From: Pueribacillus sp041725775 | GTDB lineage: Bacteria; Bacillota; Bacilli; Bacillales; UBA6769 | Direction of reading: 5' to 3' | NCBI RefSeq assembly: GCF_041725775.1 | Contig: NZ_JBEUEL010000052.1 | Coordinates: 1-10,771, forward strand | Length of the DNA: 10,771 nucleotides | Part shown: piece by piece, positions 6,071 through 10,771 of the stretch | Numbering within the stretch: position 1 is the stretch's first letter | Layout: each line of letters starts with the position of its first letter | The notes under the pieces: model-generated | Told to the model about the DNA's origin: nothing | The model's database searches: none | What the model saw: the letters and a program-made list of their open reading frames with translations, nothing else | Position numbers and translations under genes: made by a program

Positions 6071-6674
6071 CTTTGCTTTTATAACGATAAATGAGAAACT
6101 TTTCTTTCTTGTCTTTTGCGTCTGGAACACGAACTTTGTTCATTAAGTAAAACGACGTATGTTTTTTCAATACTTGCTTGTATTCTTTCAACGGATAATA
6201 AAGGATAATGTCAACGGAACGATCATGCTCCTCAAGCGAATTCATAATGTTCGAGACGACCTTTTTAAAAATCTTAGCGGAAAATGGATTGAAAAAGTAA
6301 AAACGATTATCTGACTTTTTCACTTCGTATTGCTCAGCGAGCCCATATTTAAGTTTAATCGGGGCAAGTATATGCTTCGCTTGTTGACGATAACTTATTT
6401 TATTATTCAATGCTTCTTCGTACGTTTTATCGTTAACTTCAATGCCTGTCACAGGAATTTGAAAATGGTGATGAATGTAAAATGGCACTCTCCCTCTGCC
6501 ACAACCAAAATCGACAAGTTGATCCGTTTCCTTTAATTTGTAAACTTGAAACAATTGCTGTAACGCTTTATACGGTGTAGCCTCGTAACGATTAAAATGC
6601 GTAGAATGATTTTTCCACTCCCGTAATCCTGTCGTTCGAATCCGAAGCATCTGATCAAACTTTCTTTCTAACAA
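6066..6674 (-). CDS. Class I SAM-dependent methyltransferase, substrate unknown
   Basis: Counted from the TTG at 6674 the protein has 202 residues. Motif I is VDFGCGRGR (54-62), the glycine-rich SAM loop. The acidic residue that binds the ribose is probably Glu79 in GIEVND. FYFFNPFS (126-132) occupies the place of the catalytic-region motif. The N-terminal MLRIRTTGLREW and HFNRYEATPYKAL are typical of a Bacillus family of unassigned methyltransferases. The start is uncertain: the frame is open to a GTG at 6710, but only the TTG at 6674 has a GGAG at suitable distance (10 bases). The BASS transporter gene lies upstream on the same strand with a 61-base gap (25 if the GTG is used) and no terminator between, so the two are probably co-transcribed. 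The target molecule cannot be read from the sequence. Confidence 0.82.
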   Translation of the reverse strand: MLERKFDQMLRIRTTGLREWKNHSTHFNRYEATPYKALQQLFQVYKLKETDQLVDFGCGRGRVPFYIHHHFQIPVTGIEVNDKTYEEALNNKISYRQQAKHILAPIKLKYGLAEQYEVKKSDNRFYFFNPFSAKIFKKVVSNIMNSLEEHDRSVDIILYYPLKEYKQVLKKHTSFYLMNKVRVPDAKDKKEKFLIYRYKSKD

Positions 6675-6735
6675 TTCAAATCTTCTCCATTTCAATCTAC
6701 AATTCAACACTATCGTAACATAAAAAGCTTTTCCT

Positions 6736-7701
6736 TTATTTAGCTGAAGAAACCTGTTTGCGATCCGAGCCTCGACTCGCTAAGATCATCGCTATCAACG
6801 CACCGAGCGATAAGTTCAGTACTGTATTTATAACCGCTGGTACTGCCGCAAGAAAACTAATATTATCAATTGCCAAAATTGCAGCGAGCGCCGTATTACA
6901 TAAACCCGCTTCATATAAAATGGCTCGTGCATCTTGTTCATGAAACTTTAATAGTTTCGCAATCGCATATGCGATAAACATTGGTATTAAAATTTGCAAC
7001 GTCGTAATGATGATAAGAAGTGGTAACATTCCTATATTTTCTTCGAGAAGCTCCTGAGAACCTGAAACGACAGACAGTACAATTAGAATTAATGTTATCG
7101 ATGAAAAAAAGCGAATCGAAGGTTGAACGACCTCAACAAATTTACGTAGCTTCAATTGCACAACTAGCCCAATCACGATCGGAAGCGCAACAATCATAAG
7201 CATTTTAATAATGAGCGGCAAAAATTCAATCGGAATTAAGTGTCCGACTGTCACTTCAAGCAAAAGCGGCGTTACAATTGGACTAATAAACGTATCGACG
7301 ACTGACATCGTCACACTTAAGAGCACCGTCCCATTCGCAATAAACGTATACAAACTTGCGGCCGTTGCACTCGGAACACTACCAGAAAGAATAAATCCTG
7401 TTAACAGATCAGGAGAATCTGACAAAAAATAAAAGCCTAAACCGACAGAAATCGCAACCGTCACTGTCCACTTAAAAACAACACCGAAAAATACTAACTT
7501 TGGCTGTCTCAACACATAGCGAAAACTCGAAGGCGGAATCGTCAGCCCCATCAAAAACAAAATAAATGCAAGCATAAAGCCCGTCCAATTTGTTAGCGGC
7601 TCAAACGGAGCAGGGAAAAAATAAGCGACAATTGCAAATACAATAATCCAAACTGGGAGAAATCTAGTCACAACGTTTGCAAAAACTGAAATTCCTCTCA
7701 T
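6736..7701 (-). CDS. BASS/SBF-family transporter (bile acid:sodium symporter-like)
   Basis: A 321-residue integral membrane protein with about nine or ten hydrophobic segments, the size and topology of the BASS family, whose members import organic anions with sodium. Family landmarks are FLMGLTIPPSSF (49-60), GSVPSATAASLYTF (107-120), TMSVVDTFISPIVTPLLL (131-148) and EAGLCNTALA (264-273). In well-known members the second region reads like CPGGTASN and the last like EVGMQNSGLA. Here the GG and ASN positions and the glutamine differ, so sodium or substrate binding may have changed. The substrate is unknown; bile acids themselves are unlikely in this kind of organism. AAGGGAG lies six bases before the ATG, and an extended -10 (TGTTAAAAT) lies about 30 bases upstream. 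It shares a 120-base divergent control region with the broken hydrolase. Confidence 0.85.
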   Translation of the reverse strand: MRGISVFANVVTRFLPVWIIVFAIVAYFFPAPFEPLTNWTGFMLAFILFLMGLTIPPSSFRYVLRQPKLVFFGVVFKWTVTVAISVGLGFYFLSDSPDLLTGFILSGSVPSATAASLYTFIANGTVLLSVTMSVVDTFISPIVTPLLLEVTVGHLIPIEFLPLIIKMLMIVALPIVIGLVVQLKLRKFVEVVQPSIRFFSSITLILIVLSVVSGSQELLEENIGMLPLLIIITTLQILIPMFIAYAIAKLLKFHEQDARAILYEAGLCNTALAAILAIDNISFLAAVPAVINTVLNLSLGALIAMILASRGSDRKQVSSAK

Positions 7702-7733
7702 ATCCTTCTCCCTTCAACCTAGTTTCCACCGTT

Positions 7734-7742
7734 ATTTTAACA
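7734..7742 (-). promoter_or_regulatory. Extended -10 promoter of the BASS transporter gene
   Basis: TGTTAAAAT on the minus strand is TGn plus TAAAAT. No good -35 is seen at 16-18 bases. The predicted start near 7727 leaves a leader of about 26 bases. Confidence 0.45.
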
Positions 7743-7824
7743 TAGATAAACTTTCATGTAGGATTTTCTCACCTTGTTTTGAATAAAGTAATTAATGACA
7801 AAAGCTAGGGAGAGAAAAATACCG

Positions 7825-8904
7825 ATGTTTACTAGAAAAGCACCACAAATATATAACCAGAACTCAATCTCTGAATTATCAAATATCACATTAGGAAAAC
7901 TTGAGCAATGGATTTATATTCGAGGTGTTAACGAGGAAAATCCGATTTTGTTAATGTTGCATGGGGGACCAGGAGCCGCCCAAATTGGATTCATTAGAAC
8001 TTTTCAGCAAGAACTTGAAAAGCACTTTGTCGTTATAAATTGGGATCAACGAGGCTCAGGTTTGTCATATACGAAAAAGATTCCTCTCGAAACGATGAAT
8101 ATTAATCAGTTTGTTGATGATACGATAGAATTGACCGATTATCTCATCAATCGCTTCAACAAAAATAAAATTTATTTAGTAGGGCATTCTTGGGGAACAA
8201 TGTTAGGCATATTAGCTGTGTCTCATAGTCCTGAATTGTATAAGCGGTATTTCGGCATAGCACAGGTTGCAAATTATATCGCTGGAGAAAAGTTATCGTA
8301 CAAAATTTTACCCGAACGAGCAAAAATTAGAAATAACAAAAAAGCCCTTTATGATTTAATCAAAATCGGTCCACCCCCATGGAAAAACCTTAAGCATGAC
8401 AGGTTGCATCAAAAATATTTGGATGAATTCGGTGGAGGGATTGTACACGATGGGAAATTTATCCGAGCGATTTTTAAAGAGTTACTAAGGAGTAAAGAAT
8501 ATACACTATTCGACATCGTGAAACTTTTGAAAGGACAATATTTCAGTATGAAGAACCTTCAACAAGAAATGCGAGAACTTGATTTAATACAAGCAATAAA
8601 AACTATTAAAATCCCTTGCTACTTCTGTATGGGGAGACACGATTTAACCGTACCCTATCAGATCACAGAAAAACTGTTCAATTTGATACAAGCACCCGAA
8701 AAACATTGGATATGATTCGAAAATTCTGCTCATTCCCCAAATTTTGAAGAACAAGAAAAATTTACTGAACTCATCGTGGGTGAAACCCGAAAAGACATAA
8801 AAAAAATATTCTACGAAGAAACAGACGAAGGAAACCATCTTTTTGACATAATACGTCTGTTCAATTTTAAATACTTGTTAGACAACTCTAGATTCTATAA
8901 TTAA
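7825..8904 (+). pseudogene. Proline-iminopeptidase-like alpha/beta hydrolase, interrupted by in-frame TGA
   Basis: From the ATG at 7825 the motifs are the oxyanion site HGGPG (46-50), WDQRGSG (73-79), nucleophile Ser122 in GHSWG (120-124) and probable acid Asp273 in GRHDLTVP. This pattern is that of proline iminopeptidases and related hydrolases. A TGA at 8713-8715 stops the frame after KHWI. Reading on in the same frame gives FENSAHSPNFEEQEKF, which carries the catalytic His (residue 303), and the frame stays open to TAA at 8902-8904. Relatives commonly have Trp at the TGA position, so one TGG-to-TGA change explains the break. The stopped product would lack the histidine and be inactive. AGGGAG (7807-7812) supports the 7825 start; the frame is open from an ATG at 7795 that lacks a ribosome site. 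The final tail is longer than usual. Its last four bases overlap the stop of the convergent exporter. Confidence 0.8.
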
Positions 8905-10313
8905 TGTTGTTTCTCACCCTCCACGTTTTTGCTTTTTATATAAAAGGACATTACAAAACCAATAACGGCAAGTACTCCTGCAACGAAAAACGAAACATTC
9001 ACACCATGAATCATGCCGTTCATTCCTTCTTCAGGACGTTCATACATCGTCATTACTGTTACAAGTAAAGCAGTGCCAACAGCTCCTGCGACTTGACGCA
9101 TCGTATTATTCATCGCCGAACCATGTGGGATTAAGTTTGCAGGCAAAGAATTGAGCCCAGCTGTTGTTACTGGCATCATAACCATTGAAATACCAAGCAT
9201 TCGCGCTGCATTCACTATAGCTAAATACGTAAATGAGGTCTCCGTTGATAATATTGATAACATAAACGTCGTGACGACTAGTATGAATAAACCAATAATA
9301 GCTAACCATCTCGCTCCAAATGCATCAAACAACCGCCCCGTAATCGGATTCATCAACCCCATTAATAGAGCACCAGGCAACAAAACTAACCCAGATTCAA
9401 GCGGTGAAAACTGAAGCATATTTTGCATAAATAACGGCATGACGACAGCCGAACCGATCATGGACATAAAAACAATCATTCCGAGAGCAGTTGTTAACGC
9501 AAAAATTTTATGTTTAAAGACACGAAACTCAAGAATCGGTTGTTTAAGTTTAAACTGTCTCATTATAAATAACACTAGAGTAACAAGCCCAATCGCCATC
9601 GCTATTCCGACATCTAAGCTCAGCCATCCGCTACTTCCAGCTGTACTAAATGCGTATAATATCCCGCCGAATCCAAAAGTAGATAAAATGATGGACCTTA
9701 TATCTAGCTTTGGAAATGTTCGCTTCGTCACATTTTTCAGAATAAAATAAGCTACAATAATATCAATGATTGCAATCGGTAAGACGACGAAAAAGACACT
9801 TCTCCACGGAAACTGTTCGACTAGCCATCCCGAAAGTGTCGGACCAATGGCAGGCGCAAAAGCAATCACTAGCCCGAACATTCCCATCGCAGAACCACGC
9901 TTTTCAACCGGATAAATAAGAAATAAAATCGTTTGCGTTAGTGGCATCATAATCCCTGCACCAGCAGCTTGCAAAATTCTTCCTGCCATTAATAAAGCAA
10001 AATTCGGTGCTAGTGCGCAGATGAGCGTCCCGAGCGTAAACGTACCCATCGCCGTTAAAAACAGGCCCCTCGTGGAAAACCGTTCAATAAAAAAAGCTGT
10101 AATTGGAATCATTATTCCATTAACTAGCATAAATACGGACTGGAGCCATTGTACTGTATTTTCACTTAAGTTTAAATCTTTCATGATCGGTGGCAACGCT
10201 GTCCCTAGAAGCGTCTGATTTAAAATCGCAACAAATGCCCCTAAAATTAACACGATCATAAGCGGAACACGGTTAATCGATACTTGTTGTGTTTGCATTT
10301 CACGACTGGACAT
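8901..10313 (-). CDS. DHA2-family MFS multidrug exporter (EmrB/LmrB-like)
   Basis: A 470-residue protein rich in membrane segments, the size of 14-helix proton antiporters of the DHA2 family. Visible signatures are LNQTLLGTALPPI (31-43, first helix), LMAGRILQAAGAGIMMPL (108-125, motif B with its arginine) and GLVIAFAPAIGPTLSG (147-162, antiporter motif C). The overall sequence resembles Bacillus LmrB-type exporters for lincosamides and other drugs, but specificity cannot be read from sequence. AAGAAGG lies about seven bases before the ATG. No regulator gene lies next to it, yet the upstream region holds two inverted repeats that could be operators for a TetR- or MarR-type repressor encoded elsewhere. 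No terminator is seen between it and the convergent hydrolase; their stop codons overlap. Confidence 0.93.
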   Translation of the reverse strand: MSSREMQTQQVSINRVPLMIVLILGAFVAILNQTLLGTALPPIMKDLNLSENTVQWLQSVFMLVNGIMIPITAFFIERFSTRGLFLTAMGTFTLGTLICALAPNFALLMAGRILQAAGAGIMMPLTQTILFLIYPVEKRGSAMGMFGLVIAFAPAIGPTLSGWLVEQFPWRSVFFVVLPIAIIDIIVAYFILKNVTKRTFPKLDIRSIILSTFGFGGILYAFSTAGSSGWLSLDVGIAMAIGLVTLVLFIMRQFKLKQPILEFRVFKHKIFALTTALGMIVFMSMIGSAVVMPLFMQNMLQFSPLESGLVLLPGALLMGLMNPITGRLFDAFGARWLAIIGLFILVVTTFMLSILSTETSFTYLAIVNAARMLGISMVMMPVTTAGLNSLPANLIPHGSAMNNTMRQVAGAVGTALLVTVMTMYERPEEGMNGMIHGVNVSFFVAGVLAVIGFVMSFYIKSKNVEGEKQH

Positions 10314-10356
10314 AAGTTACCTTCTTTCTCTTTTTGTAAACTTTAACGCAAAAAAC

Positions 10357-10370
10357 TCTTATCTCTAAGA
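10357..10370. promoter_or_regulatory. Small inverted repeat upstream of the exporter
   Basis: TCTTA-TCTC-TAAGA, 5-base arms, about 45 bases before the exporter ATG. It would overlap the -35 side of a weak minus-strand promoter (TTAGAG, 17 bases, TAAAGT). Possible operator. Confidence 0.25.
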
Positions 10371-10391
10371 ATATGAAACAACGTAATAATC

Positions 10392-10430
10392 CTCCATATT
10401 AAACAATAACTATGTGATAAACATATGGAG
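10392..10430. promoter_or_regulatory. Perfect 8-base inverted repeat upstream of the exporter
   Basis: CTCCATAT (10392-10399) and ATATGGAG (10423-10430) are exact inverted arms with a 23-base AT-rich centre. No T-run follows on either strand, so an operator for a dimeric regulator is more likely than a terminator. Confidence 0.4.
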
Positions 10431-10484
10431 TAAAAAATAATATCATTCCCGACAATAAACTTGAAGAAATTAAACTTGTTTATA

Positions 10485-10523
10485 CAAAAAAGGTCCACAA
10501 ACCTAGCAATCTGTTTTGGACCT
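10485..10523 (-). terminator. Intrinsic terminator of the right-hand tRNA
   Basis: On the minus strand AGGTCCA-AAAC pairs with GTTT-TGGACCT, with one bulged G and a 10-base loop, followed by six T. It ends the tRNA transcript 33 bases after the mature 3' end and separates it from the exporter. Confidence 0.85.
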
Positions 10524-10555
10524 CGTCTAAAATTATAAATATGTTATAACAATGA

Positions 10556-10627
10556 TGGAGCCAGCGGGATTTGAACCCGCGACCTCTTGTCTGCCAGACA
10601 AGCATTCTCCCACTGAACTATGGCCCC
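10556..10627 (-). tRNA. tRNA with Gly anticodon GCC and alanine-type acceptor stem
   Basis: The cloverleaf is complete. The acceptor is GGGGCCA paired with TGGCTCC, discriminator A73. The D arm is GTTC-AGTGGGA-GAAT. The anticodon arm is CTTGT-CTGCCAG-ACAAG, anticodon GCC, so it reads GGC and GGU. The variable loop is AGGTC and the T arm is GCGGG-TTCAAAT-CCCGC. CCA is not encoded. By anticodon it is tRNA-Gly. However, pair 3-70 is G-U and the discriminator is A, the main alanyl-tRNA synthetase identity elements. Standard bacterial tRNA-Gly has C2-G71 and U73; here pair 2-71 is G-C. It stands alone with a near-consensus promoter and its own terminator, so it appears to be expressed. Which amino acid it carries cannot be settled from sequence. 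Confidence 0.93.
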
Positions 10628-10649
10628 AAAGTAAAAGTCAACAATCATT

Positions 10650-10678
10650 ATTTTACCTAGTTACTAAGGAGATGTCAA
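10650..10678 (-). promoter_or_regulatory. Strong sigma-A promoter of the right-hand tRNA
   Basis: On the minus strand a perfect -35 TTGACA (10673-10678), a 17-base spacer and TAAAAT (10650-10655). The predicted start near 10643 leaves a leader of about 16 bases. This is the best sigma-A promoter in the window. Confidence 0.85.
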
Positions 10679-10771
10679 CGGTTCCCCAACTTAAGTATGT
10701 GTCAAGTTATTCTCGGTCGACTTATCACACCAATATCTTTGGCACTCTATTTTTGTACGCTTTTTCACTAC

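Noticed and set aside
10691..10771. A 26-codon minus-strand frame entering from the right edge (ends in DKSTENNLTHT)
   Set aside because: Too short to judge, and it ends just upstream of the tRNA promoter. It could be the end of a gene outside the window.

Overview
The window looks like chromosomal DNA from a low-GC, endospore-forming member of the Bacillaceae. The DNA is AT-rich, ribosome binding sites are strong GGAGG/GGGAG types, and there are candidate sigma-A, sigma-B and sigma-K promoters. The genes seen (a general-stress Dps, a collagen-like probable spore-surface protein, an LmrB-like exporter) also fit Bacillus and close relatives. No phage, transposase, CRISPR or conjugation gene is visible.

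Layout, left to right. Bases 2-154 hold the 3' end of an unidentified gene, and two perfect DnaA boxes lie in and just after it. A lone tRNA-Pro(GGG) follows at 287-360. About 850 bases then hold no convincing gene, only possible coding debris, until a promoter with a cre-like site at its start point. This leads to a large gene (1237-3840) that fuses a Baeyer-Villiger monooxygenase to an HSL-type esterase. Next come a Dps ferritin-like protein with a sigma-B-type promoter, and a small unknown protein.

Three minus-strand genes follow: a short collagen-like protein with a sigma-K-like promoter, a SAM-dependent methyltransferase, and a BASS-family transporter. The last two are probably co-transcribed. 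A divergent proline-iminopeptidase-like hydrolase is broken by one in-frame TGA just before its catalytic histidine. Its restored frame ends in a stop that overlaps the stop of a convergent DHA2-type drug exporter. At the right end a lone tRNA gene has its own promoter and terminator.

The genes do not form one pathway. They look like independent accessory or stress-related units: ketone oxidation plus ester cleavage, iron and oxidative stress protection, spore surface, and export. The most unusual element is the last tRNA. It has a glycine anticodon (GCC), but its acceptor stem carries G3-U70 and A73, the identity elements of alanine tRNA. It could insert alanine at glycine codons, or be a specialised non-standard tRNA. 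Other points of interest are the fused monooxygenase-esterase, the TGA-interrupted hydrolase, and the DnaA boxes near the left edge.
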